Shown one piece after another: positions 33,999 to 43,161 of a stretch of DNA of 64,000 nucleotides. The translations under genes and the position numbers were made by a program. Source of the DNA: Clostridium scatologenes (lineage in GTDB: Bacteria; Bacillota; Clostridia; Clostridiales; Clostridiaceae); NCBI RefSeq assembly GCF_000968375.1, contig NZ_CP009933.1:2790001-2854000 (forward strand), given 5' to 3'. How positions within the stretch are numbered: position 1 is the stretch's first letter; each line of letters starts with the position of its first letter. Under the pieces are notes generated by a model. That model saw only the letters and a program-made list of their open reading frames with translations, was not told the origin of the DNA and searched no databases.

Positions 33999-35663
33999 TT
34001 ACTTTTTTATTTTAAATGAACTCTTTAATGATACTATTCTGTTAAATACTGGTTTATCATCAGTACTATATTTAATATCTACATTAAAATATCCTACTCT
34101 TATAAACTGGAATTTTTCTTGTGGCTTTACACCCTTCATGTTTTCTTCTACAAATCCCTGTAATACTTCTAATGAATTTGGATTAACTTTATCCAAGAAA
34201 TCCTTTCCATCATCTTCCTCTTCTTCTTCATCCAATATTAAAGGCTGGAATAATCTAAATTCTGCTGGAAGAGCGTGGCTTGCATCTATCCAGTGAATTG
34301 TTCCCTTCACCTTTCTTCCTGTAAATCCTGTTCCACATTTTGTTTCTGGATCATAAGTACAGTGAAGTTCTACTACATTACCATCATCATCTTTTATAAC
34401 TTCATTACATTTTATAAAATAAGCATTTTTAAATCTTACTTCATTTCCCGGAAATAGTCTAAAGTATTTCTTAGGAGGATTTTCCATAAAATCTTCTTGA
34501 TCTATGTACAACTCTCTTGAAAATGGAATTTGACGTACTCCTAATGCTTCATTTTCAGAATTATTTTCAGCTTCAAGCATTTCTACTTTACCTTCTGGAT
34601 AATTTGTTATAATAACTTTTAATGGTCTTAAAACAGCCATAGTAGCTGGAACTTTTGCTTTTAAATCTTCTCTTAAAAAATGCTCTAGCATTTGTTCATC
34701 TACCACACTACTGGCTTTTGCCACTCCAATCTCTCTACAGAAATTACGAATGGATTCAGGAGTATATCCTCTTCTTCTAATACCTGCAATAGTTGGCATG
34801 CGTGGATCATCCCATCCATCTACAAACTTTTCATCCACTAATTTTTTTAGTTTTCTCTTACTTGTAACTGTATTTGTAACATTCAATCTTGCAAATTCAA
34901 TTTGTCTTGGTTGTGCTTCCATTTCACATTCTCTTACTACCCAATCATATAAAGGACGATGATCTTCAAACTCTAAAGTACAAATTGAATGTGTAACTCC
35001 TTCAATAGCATCTTCAATAGGATGTGCAAAATCGTACATAGGGTATATACACCATTTGTCTCCTGTATTGTGATGAGTAGAATGAGCTATACGATAAATT
35101 ACAGGATCCCTCATGTTTATGTTAGGCGAACTCATATCAATTTTTGCTCTTAAAACTTTTTCTCCATCCTTAAATTCACCACTTCTCATACGTTCAAATA
35201 AATCTAAGTTTTCTTCTATTGTCCTATTTCTATAAGGACTTTCTACTCCTGGTTTTGTTAAAGTTCCTCTATGCTCTCTTATTTCTTCTGCTGTTAAATC
35301 ACATACAAAAGCTTTACCCTTTTTAATAAGTACTAAAGCTCTCTTATACATTTCATCAAAATAGTCAGAAGCAAAATATAATGCATCCCAATCAAAACCT
35401 AGCCATTTAACATCCTCTTTTATAGACTCTACATATTCTGTATCTTCCTTTACAGGGTTTGTATCATCAAAACGCAAATTAGTTTTTCCATTAAACTCAT
35501 CTGCCAACTCAAAATTCAATGTTATAGATTTAGCATGGCCTATATGTAAATATCCATTTGGTTCTGGAGGAAAACGAGTAACTATTTGTTTATGTTTTCC
35601 TGATTCCAAGTCTTCTGTAATAATATTTTTAATAAAATTGGACTTAACGTTATTTTCTTCCAT
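33999..35663 (-). CDS. glnS: Glutaminyl-tRNA synthetase
   Basis: It charges tRNA-Gln directly with glutamine. The 554-aa protein has FPPEPNGYLHIGHAKS (class I HIGH motif), DTNPVKEDTEYVESI, DFAHPIEDAIEGVTHSICTLEF, and the KMSKS equivalent TVTSKRKL. The C-terminal anticodon-binding barrels are present. Length and motifs separate it from GluRS. Many Firmicutes lack glnS and use GatCAB amidation, so its presence suggests acquisition from a bacterium or an ancestor with direct charging; some clostridia have both. Start at MEENNVK, after GAAGTGG; an in-frame ATG eight codons upstream has no ribosome site. Confidence 0.95.
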   Translation of the reverse strand: MEENNVKSNFIKNIITEDLESGKHKQIVTRFPPEPNGYLHIGHAKSITLNFELADEFNGKTNLRFDDTNPVKEDTEYVESIKEDVKWLGFDWDALYFASDYFDEMYKRALVLIKKGKAFVCDLTAEEIREHRGTLTKPGVESPYRNRTIEENLDLFERMRSGEFKDGEKVLRAKIDMSSPNINMRDPVIYRIAHSTHHNTGDKWCIYPMYDFAHPIEDAIEGVTHSICTLEFEDHRPLYDWVVRECEMEAQPRQIEFARLNVTNTVTSKRKLKKLVDEKFVDGWDDPRMPTIAGIRRRGYTPESIRNFCREIGVAKASSVVDEQMLEHFLREDLKAKVPATMAVLRPLKVIITNYPEGKVEMLEAENNSENEALGVRQIPFSRELYIDQEDFMENPPKKYFRLFPGNEVRFKNAYFIKCNEVIKDDDGNVVELHCTYDPETKCGTGFTGRKVKGTIHWIDASHALPAEFRLFQPLILDEEEEEDDGKDFLDKVNPNSLEVLQGFVEENMKGVKPQEKFQFIRVGYFNVDIKYSTDDKPVFNRIVSLKSSFKIKK

Positions 35664-36137
35664 GAATTCCACTTCTCTTTCTATCATACTTAATTTAAAT
35701 TTTTCATTTCCAATGAAATAAATATATCATAAAACTGCATTTTTTTCTACAATTGCTATAGAAATTCACATACTTCCATTTAAATATATGCATATTAAAA
35801 TTCTTTCCTTTATTATACAAGTTTACACATAACTTTTCAAATTTAAGATTCTTATTTATAATATTCTAAAACCTTCTACTTTCTTTAAAATATATTGAAT
35901 GTAATAAATATGTTATATTCAATATACAAAATCAAATTATAAATATAATACCTATAATAAATACATAATATTATAAATTTAGAATCATAAATTAATATAT
36001 TTTCTCATATTAATTAAATTTTCTACATAAAACATCTAGACATTTGGCGATACATATTATATTATTTATTATAGAATATTGCAATAATTGAATTTATTTA
36101 TTTTTGTTTGGTCATTTTTCTTAAATGGAGGTGTTTT
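35664..36137. other. AT-rich non-coding gap
   Basis: The gap between glnS and the divergent kinase-like gene is very AT-rich. It must hold both promoters, but I see no convincing consensus pair, hairpin, repeat or T-box-like element. Confidence 0.5.
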
Positions 36138-36701
36138 ATGGATTACAATTTAGCTCAAGTTGAAAAATACTTAAAAGATAACTATAATATGCACCTAGGT
36201 GAGAATAAAATAATAAGTAAAAAACTCATGAAACAACTAAATAGAAAAAACCTTATTGCACGCAGTGCTAGATGTGTATATTTAGTAGATAATCTAATAA
36301 TAAAAACATCTTCTGACTCAACCTTAAATGGTTTACCTTTTGGTGCTGAACAATGTATTAATGAATTTAATTTATATCATTCCGAAGATGGTTCTATAAT
36401 GCCATTTAAAAAAATACTTTGTCCTGTTTATGCCATATATAAAAGTAAGTTTATATATTTAACCATACACAAACCCGTGGTTCCTTTAGCTAAAAACGAT
36501 GATTGTCCTGATACCATATATTCTCACATTAAAGAGGGCAACTCTTTTGCTAACAGTAATGCATTTTTATCCCTTCTTGATAGTTTTAAAGAAAATCTAG
36601 TATTTGAATCTGCTGCTGTGCAGCATGAATTTTCAAAACTAAGTACCTTTGGGTATGATGAAAATAGAGAGCTATGCATATTAGATTATGGGATATATTA
36701 G
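36138..36701 (+). CDS. Small protein with kinase-like motifs, function unknown
   Basis: A 187-aa protein that I do not recognise. Parts look like a shrunken protein-kinase fold: VYLVDNLIIKT with Lys56 where a beta-3 lysine would be, Glu76 in CINEFNLYH where the helix-C glutamate would be, a hinge-like FIYLTIHKPVVPL, and a C-terminal ILDYGIY resembling the DFG metal-binding motif. There is no HRD catalytic loop and nothing after DYG, so it would be a pseudokinase or a distinct fold. GGAGGTG lies five bases before the ATG. It stands alone between glnS (divergent) and a hairpin terminator. Confidence 0.65.
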   Translation: MDYNLAQVEKYLKDNYNMHLGENKIISKKLMKQLNRKNLIARSARCVYLVDNLIIKTSSDSTLNGLPFGAEQCINEFNLYHSEDGSIMPFKKILCPVYAIYKSKFIYLTIHKPVVPLAKNDDCPDTIYSHIKEGNSFANSNAFLSLLDSFKENLVFESAAVQHEFSKLSTFGYDENRELCILDYGIY

Positions 36702-36728
36702 TTAGTAAATTTCACAATTTAAAAATAT

Positions 36729-36747
36729 TGCGAAGCTTTGCTTCGCA
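36729..36747. terminator. Hairpin between convergent kinase-like and ABC genes
   Basis: TGCGAAG (36729-36735) and CTTCGCA (36741-36747) form a tight stem with a five-base loop, followed by a moderately T-rich stretch. It may serve both converging transcripts. Confidence 0.6.
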
Positions 36748-36785
36748 TTATACTCTTTATATAACATAACTCCTTAAGTATACTT

Positions 36786-38666
36786 TTAAAGGTTATCATC
36801 TATTGCTGTTCCAGCTAATTCAAATTGGCTATTATAAAGGCTAGCATAGAAACCTTTAGTTTTAAGTAATTCTTCATGATTTCCTTGTTCAACAATATCA
36901 CCATGATTCATAACAAGTATTAGATCAGCATCACGAACAGTTGATAGCCTATGAGCTATTATGAAGCTAGTGCGATTTTTCATAAGATTATTCATGGCTT
37001 TTTGAATTTGTACTTCCGTACGAGTATCAACGGAGCTTGTAGCTTCATCAAGAATAAGTATCTTTGGATCTGAAAGAATAGCTCTTGCAATTGTCAAAAG
37101 CTGTTTTTGTCCTTGAGATACATTACTTGCTTCTTCATTAAGAACCATATTATAACCATCTGGAAGAGTATGAACAAAACTATCTACATGAGCTGCTCTT
37201 GCAGATTTTTTAACCTCTTCATCACTTGCATCAAGCTTTCCATATCTTATATTCTCCATTATAGTACCATTATACAACCATGTATCTTGAAGAACCATTC
37301 CAAACATTGAGCGCAGTCCTTCACGTGTAAAATTTCTTATATCATGTTCATCAATCAATATTGCACCTTTAGTTACATCATAAAAACGCATAAGAAGTTT
37401 TATCATTGTAGTCTTGCCTGCACCTGTCGGTCCAACAATTGCAACTCTCTGTCCTTTCATAACTTTAACTGAAAAATCATTTATAACCGTAGTGTTAGAT
37501 TTATATCCAAAATGCACATTCTTAAACTCTACACTTCCATCTACATTTTCAGGATTTACAGGATTAGAAGTCTCACTCACTTCTTCCTCCTCTCCTAAAA
37601 ATTCAAATACTCTCTCAGCTGATGCCGCAGTCTGTTGAAGTATATTAGATATATTGGCAATCTGTGAAATTGGTTGTGTAAATTGACGTACATATTGTAT
37701 AAAGGCTTGAATATCCCCAACAGAAATACTTCCTTTTACGGCTAAATATCCACCTAGTATACATACTCCAACATAACCTAGATTACCTACAAAATTCATA
37801 AGAGGCATCATTATGCTTGTTAAAAACTGTGACTTCCATGCTGAACTGAAAAGCCTGTTATTTAATTTATCAAACTTTTCAACACTTCTTTTCTCTCCAT
37901 TAAAAGCTTTCATTACTAAGTGTCCACTATACATTTCTTCAATATGTCCATTTACATTCCCCAGATAATCCTGCTGTTGTTTAAAAAATTTTTGAGAATT
38001 CTTTACAATAAACATTATGAGAAGAAAAGATACAGGAATCATAACAAGTGCTACAAGAGTAAGCTGCCAACTAATTGTAAGCATCATTACAAGAACTCCA
38101 ATTACAGTAGTTACTGATGTAATTATCTGCCCTAAACTCTGGTTAAGCGTCTGACTTAATGTATCAACATCATTTGTAACACGAGATAATACCTCCCCAT
38201 GATTTGTACTGTCAAAATATTTAAGAGGCATTTTATTAATTTTCTCTGAAAGTTCCTTTCTCATGTTATAGCTTACCTTCATGGATACACTTGACATAAT
38301 CCACCCCTGTATATAAGCAAAAAAAGCACTTATCAAATATAATACTATAAGTACAAGAACTATATTTCTAATATAATCAAAGTCAATATTTCCTGTACCC
38401 GCAATTTTAGTCATTATTCCTTCAAATAACTTTGTAGTTGCCTTTCCCAAAATTTTAGGACCTGCTACACTCAGAGCTGCACTAACTATTGCAAAAATAA
38501 ATACTATGATTATTGATATTTTATAAACATTTAAGTATTTAATTAACTTACTCATTGTACCCTTAAAATCACGAGCCTTTTCACCCTTCATCATAGCCAT
38601 TGGACCACCTGGTCCTCGATGTTTTCTACCTTCAGAGTTTACAGATTTATTGTTTTTCTCACTCAT
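36786..38666 (-). CDS. ABC exporter half-transporter (ATPase-competent partner)
   Basis: A 626-aa half-transporter: cytoplasmic tail with GRKHRGPGGPM, six TM helices (about 45-330), and a nucleotide-binding domain with Walker A GPTGAGKTT, Q loop, signature VSQGQKQLL, Walker B ILILDEAT with an intact catalytic Glu, and H loop AHRLSTV. The signature differs from LSGGQ at the second position (SQGQ). Its start overlaps the end of the next ABC gene by four bases, so they form a heterodimer, of the kind that exports drugs or lipophilic compounds. Its weak signature would pair with the weak Walker B of the partner, giving one dead and one active site. Confidence 0.92.
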   Translation of the reverse strand: MSEKNNKSVNSEGRKHRGPGGPMAMMKGEKARDFKGTMSKLIKYLNVYKISIIIVFIFAIVSAALSVAGPKILGKATTKLFEGIMTKIAGTGNIDFDYIRNIVLVLIVLYLISAFFAYIQGWIMSSVSMKVSYNMRKELSEKINKMPLKYFDSTNHGEVLSRVTNDVDTLSQTLNQSLGQIITSVTTVIGVLVMMLTISWQLTLVALVMIPVSFLLIMFIVKNSQKFFKQQQDYLGNVNGHIEEMYSGHLVMKAFNGEKRSVEKFDKLNNRLFSSAWKSQFLTSIMMPLMNFVGNLGYVGVCILGGYLAVKGSISVGDIQAFIQYVRQFTQPISQIANISNILQQTAASAERVFEFLGEEEEVSETSNPVNPENVDGSVEFKNVHFGYKSNTTVINDFSVKVMKGQRVAIVGPTGAGKTTMIKLLMRFYDVTKGAILIDEHDIRNFTREGLRSMFGMVLQDTWLYNGTIMENIRYGKLDASDEEVKKSARAAHVDSFVHTLPDGYNMVLNEEASNVSQGQKQLLTIARAILSDPKILILDEATSSVDTRTEVQIQKAMNNLMKNRTSFIIAHRLSTVRDADLILVMNHGDIVEQGNHEELLKTKGFYASLYNSQFELAGTAIDDNL

Positions 38667-40888
38667 GCCAACTCCTCCTTCGAAAGCTGTGACAAAGCAA
38701 TTTCCTTATAGGTATCACATGTGTCCATAAGTTGTTTATGAGTACCCATGCCTACTATTTTACCTTCATCAAGAACTATTATCTGTTCAGCATTTTTTAT
38801 AGTTGCAATTCTTTGTGCTACAATTATAACTGTTATATCACTAGTCTTAGCTTTAAGTGCCTTTCTAAGTGCAGCATCAGTTTTAAAATCAAGGGCCGAG
38901 AAACTGTCATCAAATATAAAAATCTCTGGTTTTTTTACAAGAGCACGAGCAATAGCTAGTCGCTGCTTCTGTCCTCCAGAAACATTAGTTCCACCCTGTG
39001 AAATTTCTGTTTTAAAACCATCAGATTTATCACTTATGAATTCTATAGCCTGAGCTATTTCTGAAGCTTCTCTTAAATCTTCTTCTGTTGCATTTTCTTT
39101 TGCATACTTTAGATTAGATTCTATAGTACCACTGAACAAATTACCTTTTTGAGGTACATAACCAATCTTATCTCTTAAAGCGTGTTGAGTAACCTCTCGT
39201 ACATCAATACCATCTATAAAAATCTGACCATCAGTTACATCATAAAATCTTGGTATCAAACTAACGAGTGTAGTCTTCCCCGACCCAGTAGCCCCAATAA
39301 TGGCTGTTGTCTTCCCAGGTGAAGCCTTAAAGTTAATATTATTAAGTACATTCTCTTCTGCTCCAGGATATTTAAAAAAAACATTATTAAACTCTATAAC
39401 GCCTTTTAATTTATCGTCAAAATTTTTAGGTAAATTAGGATCATTTATTACAATATCTGTTTCCAAAACTTCTACTATACGCTGTCCAGCTACAGAGGCT
39501 CTAGGTATCATAATAAACATAAAAGACATCATAAGAAATGCAAATAAGATCTGCATAGCATACTGCATGAAAGCCATCATATCTCCAACCTGCATACTGG
39601 AATTTGCAATCTGATGAGCACCAACCCAAACAATTAGTACTGTTACACCATTCATTATAAGCATCATGAATGGAAATAAGATTACCATTACACGGTTTAC
39701 AAACAAGCTTGTGTCTGTAAGATCCTTGTTTGCCTTATCAAACCTGTCTTCTTCAAATTTTTGAGTATTAAACGCTCTTACTACCATGATACCTGAAAGA
39801 TTTTCTCTAGTAACTAGATTTAATCTATCTATAAATTTTTGTATAATCTTAAATTTTGGCATAGAAACAAAAATCACAGTAATAATTATTATCAAAAGTG
39901 CTGCTACTGCCAATGCAATAATCCATGACATAGAAGTACTTCGAGACATAGCCTTTATAACACCTCCAATACCTATGATAGGAGCATAAAATATCATTCT
40001 TATCATTATAACAATAAGCATTTGAATTTGGGTAATATCATTAGTGGTTCTTGTAATAAGTGAAGCTGTAGAAAATTTATTCATCTCAACATTTGAAAAA
40101 CTTTGAACTTTTATAAATATTTTACTTCTCAAATTTCTTGAAAGTCCTGCGGCAGTTCTAGCTGCAAAAAAACCAACAATTACAATGCACGCTGCGCTTA
40201 GAAGAGATATTAAAATCATTCTAACTCCAATATTAATTATGTAGCTATTTTGAATTTTATCCGTGTTCATTCCTAAAGCCCTGTATTCAGTTTTTACTGA
40301 ACTGGCAGCAGCCTGAACAATCATCTTATCTCCTAAAGCCGTGAATTTCTTTGATCCTTCTTCCATGATCTTTCCACGTTGATCTTCAGGTAGTCTTCCA
40401 AATAAATCAAATAAATTTGTATTTGCAGGAAGTTTCCTCCCATTAAAATTAATTACACCACCCTTTGCATTAGCCTTCATATTCTCAATACCTGAAACTG
40501 TGAGAAGTGCTTTGCCTATAATTGGATTTAACTTATCAACTTCTGTATTGCTTACATTTTTAAGTACGTAAATTGGTTCATTTACAAGAACAGGATACTC
40601 TTTAACATACTTGTCATAATCTTTACTTGATTTGTCTACAAATACATAATTACTCATAACTGTATCTTTATCTTTTCCAAAAATAAATAACGTAAGTTTA
40701 TCCATTTTACTCTTTCTTACAGCCTGAGGTATTGAATTTTCAATTCCACCTTGTTGTATACCTACATTTACTATATTAGACATATAGTCTGGCAGTGCCA
40801 AATCGCAAATTGCCTGCACAAATAGTAATGCTATAGCAGCAATAATAAGTCCAATAAATGGTTTTAAATATTTTAACAATCTAAGCAC
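38663..40888 (-). CDS. ABC exporter half-transporter with degenerate catalytic site and large outer loop
   Basis: A 741-aa half-transporter. TM1 (about 12-34) is followed by an outer loop of about 170 residues (to about 215) before TM2, an insertion known in clostridial members. The nucleotide-binding domain has Walker A GATGSGKTTL, a canonical signature VSGGQKQRL, but Walker B ends FDDSFS, with Asp in place of the catalytic Glu, and the H-loop histidine is Gln (VAQRIATI). Its own ATP site is therefore probably non-hydrolytic. First gene of the two-gene operon. Substrate unknown. Confidence 0.92.
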   Translation of the reverse strand: MLRLLKYLKPFIGLIIAAIALLFVQAICDLALPDYMSNIVNVGIQQGGIENSIPQAVRKSKMDKLTLFIFGKDKDTVMSNYVFVDKSSKDYDKYVKEYPVLVNEPIYVLKNVSNTEVDKLNPIIGKALLTVSGIENMKANAKGGVINFNGRKLPANTNLFDLFGRLPEDQRGKIMEEGSKKFTALGDKMIVQAAASSVKTEYRALGMNTDKIQNSYIINIGVRMILISLLSAACIVIVGFFAARTAAGLSRNLRSKIFIKVQSFSNVEMNKFSTASLITRTTNDITQIQMLIVIMIRMIFYAPIIGIGGVIKAMSRSTSMSWIIALAVAALLIIIITVIFVSMPKFKIIQKFIDRLNLVTRENLSGIMVVRAFNTQKFEEDRFDKANKDLTDTSLFVNRVMVILFPFMMLIMNGVTVLIVWVGAHQIANSSMQVGDMMAFMQYAMQILFAFLMMSFMFIMIPRASVAGQRIVEVLETDIVINDPNLPKNFDDKLKGVIEFNNVFFKYPGAEENVLNNINFKASPGKTTAIIGATGSGKTTLVSLIPRFYDVTDGQIFIDGIDVREVTQHALRDKIGYVPQKGNLFSGTIESNLKYAKENATEEDLREASEIAQAIEFISDKSDGFKTEISQGGTNVSGGQKQRLAIARALVKKPEIFIFDDSFSALDFKTDAALRKALKAKTSDITVIIVAQRIATIKNAEQIIVLDEGKIVGMGTHKQLMDTCDTYKEIALSQLSKEELA

Positions 40889-41123
40889 TATTGCATCTAC
40901 CCCTTACTTTTTAATTTCTTGTATTGGTTTATGTAACTTCATTCCATCATAATATATAGAATTTGTTTCGCTTTATATATGATTTCCCATATGATAAATT
41001 TTATCCGATGCCTGCCATCCATAACACATAGAAATTCAAAAGATATGCAGAATATGGTACTTAAAATTATTGAGGAATAATATACTTTATTTTGTGAAAA
41101 CTAACTTTAAAAGAGGTGAGATC

Positions 41124-41336
41124 ATGTCAAAAGATACAAGAGACTTAGATAGCTTAGAAAACTATTTTCAAAATTCTATTGCCGAAGCAGCTTCTATGGG
41201 TGCATTTAGTTTTGCAATATCACCTATAAATGAATTAACACAGATAAACAATCAAGGTATGGAAAGCCACACTAACTTAAATGGGAAAAGAGAAACAATA
41301 AAAGACATAGATAAATTGCAAGATGATGAAGATTAA
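41124..41336 (+). CDS. Hypothetical protein, 70 aa
   Basis: A short acidic protein starting MSKDTRDLDSLENYFQNSIAEA and ending KDIDKLQDDED. It has no membrane segment or motif that I recognise; the middle (AASMGAFSFAISPINELTQ) is mildly hydrophobic. GAGGTGAGATC gives a good ribosome site, and a stem-loop follows, so it is probably real. The open frame extends upstream to 41070 but without a good site. Confidence 0.6.
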   Translation: MSKDTRDLDSLENYFQNSIAEAASMGAFSFAISPINELTQINNQGMESHTNLNGKRETIKDIDKLQDDED

Positions 41337-41364
41337 CACTGATATTTCATGAAAATTTATGAAC

Positions 41365-41398
41365 TATACACCTTGTTCGTGCCAAAACAAGGTGTATA
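41365..41398 (+). terminator. Hairpin after the 70-aa gene
   Basis: Perfect 13-base arms TATACACCTTGTT (41365-41377) and AACAAGGTGTATA (41386-41398). There is no U-tract, so terminator function is likely but unproved. Confidence 0.6.
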
Positions 41399-41605
41399 AA
41401 CTAAAATTAAAGAATTATTTCTTTTGAAGAGATAGCTTAAGAAACAATCTATTATTGTCTTTATACCTTACCAAATAAAAAACTTCAAAAATTGAATTTT
41501 TAAATGTTCTATAAAATAATCTTATGCATGCAAATTTTGAACTTGAATCTGTAATTTCTACATTTGAACATTTCTCAATCTATTTAAAAAAGTAAAGCTA
41601 GCTTG

Positions 41606-41634
41606 TTGACATACTAAAATGAATTTAGTATACT
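41606..41634 (+). promoter_or_regulatory. Promoter of the riboswitch-controlled exchanger gene, with a spacer dyad
   Basis: TTGACA (41606-41611), 17 bases, TATACT (41629-41634) is a near-consensus sigma-A promoter. A perfect dyad ATACTAAA/TTTAGTAT (41611-41618 and 41624-41631) fills the spacer, an ideal place for a repressor, possibly a metal sensor. Confidence 0.8.
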
Positions 41635-41652
41635 TTATAAATACATATTTAC

Positions 41653-41733
41653 AAAAGGGAGTAGTTTAATAGATATTGTCAACATATTGGTGATGAACCT
41701 GGCAGTATCCGCAAAATGCGAAACGAGACTTTT
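41653..41733 (+). ncRNA. yybP-ykoY (Mn2+) riboswitch aptamer
   Basis: The RNA starts AAAAGGGAGUAG and ends ACGAGACUUUU, which pair as the basal helix of the yybP-ykoY class; the GGGAGUAG loop, GUCAACA strand, CUGGCA and a small CGCAAAAUGCG hairpin all occur in the expected order. This class senses Mn2+ and switches on Mn or related cation exporters. Here a CaCA exchanger gene follows. Confidence 0.88.
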
Positions 41734-41770
41734 GGCGTATTTTTCTAATACGCCAAAGGTCTTTTATTTT
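41725..41770 (+). terminator. Riboswitch expression platform terminator
   Basis: GAGACTTTTGGCGTATT (41725-41741) pairs with AATACGCCAAAGGTCTT, followed by a T-rich run. The left arm reuses the 3' strand of the aptamer's basal helix, so metal binding should prevent the terminator from forming and turn the gene on. Confidence 0.88.
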
Positions 41771-41792
41771 TTTATCTTGAGGAGGAGAAAAA

Positions 41793-42788
41793 ATGATAAT
41801 AACTATTTTAATAATGATTGCTGCAGCACTTTTAATTTATTTTAGTTGTGAACTATTTGTAAATGGAATTGAATGGGTAGGCAAAGCCTTCAATATTTCT
41901 CAAAGTGCTGTAGGTTCAGTATTAGCAGCCTTTGGTACTGCTTTGCCTGAAAGTATTGTTACATTCATAGCTGTAGTATTTGGAGCAAGTTCAAGTCAAA
42001 AGGATATTGGTGTCGGTGCTGCTTTAGGCGGTCCTCTTGTTTTAAGCACAATTGCTTATGCTGTTGTTGGAATAAGTATAGTTATATTTAGTGGAAACAG
42101 AAGAGCTGGTAATCATATTAAATTTGATGGCAAAAAATTAGCAAGAGATCAAGTCTGGTTTATGTGCATCTTTGTATTTAAGATTGGATTAGGTCTTGTA
42201 GCCTTCGCAATAAAACCTTGGCTGGGAATTTTATTTTTATTAGCTTATGGACTTTACTTTTATAGAGAAATGAATAGTGAAAATGTGGAAATTGCTGGAG
42301 AACTAGAACCATTAAAATTCAGTCCTAAAAGTGAAAAGCCTAAAAAATCATTAATTTTAGCTCAAACTATAGGATCACTTATATTTATTTTTATTGGATC
42401 ACAAATGTTTGTACACAACTTAAGTACTTTAAGTATTTCTCTTGGAATTCCAGCTCATATGGTCTCTTTACTATTGAGTCCAGTGGCAACAGAATTACCA
42501 GAAACCTTAAATGCTGTTATATGGGTAAGACAGGGTAAAGAAAATTTGGCTCTTTCTAATATTAGTGGATCCATGATGATCCAAGCTACAGTACCAAGTG
42601 CATTAGGTATCATTTTTACACCATGGATGCTTGATAAATCACTTATGATTTCAGCAATTATAACTTTTGTAGCAATTTTATTGATATGGACTACCTTGAA
42701 AAGACATCACTTATCAGCAAAAAGATTATCATTTAATGCTGTATTGTACATTGTATTCATTATAGGAATATTTTATATAAAAGGTTGA
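41793..42788 (+). CDS. CaCA-superfamily cation exchanger
   Basis: A 331-aa membrane antiporter with about ten helices in two inverted halves. The alpha-repeat motifs are GSVLAAFGTALPESIVT (TM2 of half 1) and LLLSPVATELPETLNAV (half 2), each with the glutamate that binds the cation. Family members export Ca2+, Mn2+ or similar ions against Na+ or H+. The Mn2+ riboswitch upstream argues that Mn2+ is a physiological substrate. GAGGAGG precedes the ATG. Confidence 0.9.
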   Translation: MIITILIMIAAALLIYFSCELFVNGIEWVGKAFNISQSAVGSVLAAFGTALPESIVTFIAVVFGASSSQKDIGVGAALGGPLVLSTIAYAVVGISIVIFSGNRRAGNHIKFDGKKLARDQVWFMCIFVFKIGLGLVAFAIKPWLGILFLLAYGLYFYREMNSENVEIAGELEPLKFSPKSEKPKKSLILAQTIGSLIFIFIGSQMFVHNLSTLSISLGIPAHMVSLLLSPVATELPETLNAVIWVRQGKENLALSNISGSMMIQATVPSALGIIFTPWMLDKSLMISAIITFVAILLIWTTLKRHHLSAKRLSFNAVLYIVFIIGIFYIKG

Positions 42789-42890
42789 ATATAATTTTAT
42801 CTTCATTTATAAAAAATCATATAACTTACAGCAATACCACATTATTGATATTTGGAACACTATAAAGTTTTACATTACATTTTAAGCACA

Positions 42891-43161
42891 TTGCGACACA
42901 ACTTTTTCAGAGGACAGAGGACAATTGACAGAGGACAGTGAAAGATGATTTTTCTCCGCTACACTACGAAAAATCTTTAGTTAAGTTTTTTATTGCTCGT
43001 TTCACTAAAGTGAAACATTGCTAACTTATATAAATTCGAAGCTTGTTTTGCGTTAGCAAAATGAGCTTAAAAATAAATTAGTTTTCCGACGTAAGGAGGA
43101 AAACTCACCTTCATTGTCCTTTGTCCTCTGTCAAATGTCCTCTAAAAATATTGTGTCGCAA
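42891..43161. mobile_element. MITE-like inverted-repeat element abutting the ABC permease gene
   Basis: The ends TTGCGACACAA (42891-42901) and TTGTGTCGCAA (43151-43161) are exact inverted copies. Inside them, direct multiples of GAGGACA and TGACAGAGGACA on the left are mirrored by TGTCCTCTGTCAAATGTCC on the right, so the terminal arms extend for about 60 imperfect bases. The centre has small palindromes (GTTTCACTAAAGTGAAAC). No ORF is present. This is the build of a non-autonomous palindromic element. Its right end overlaps the last codons and stop of the ABC permease gene. Confidence 0.65.

Noticed and set aside
42901..43140. CRISPR-like array from the repeated GAGGACA units
   Set aside because: The repeats are short, unevenly spaced and mirrored at the two ends, as in a palindromic element. 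There are no spacers of regular length and no cas genes.
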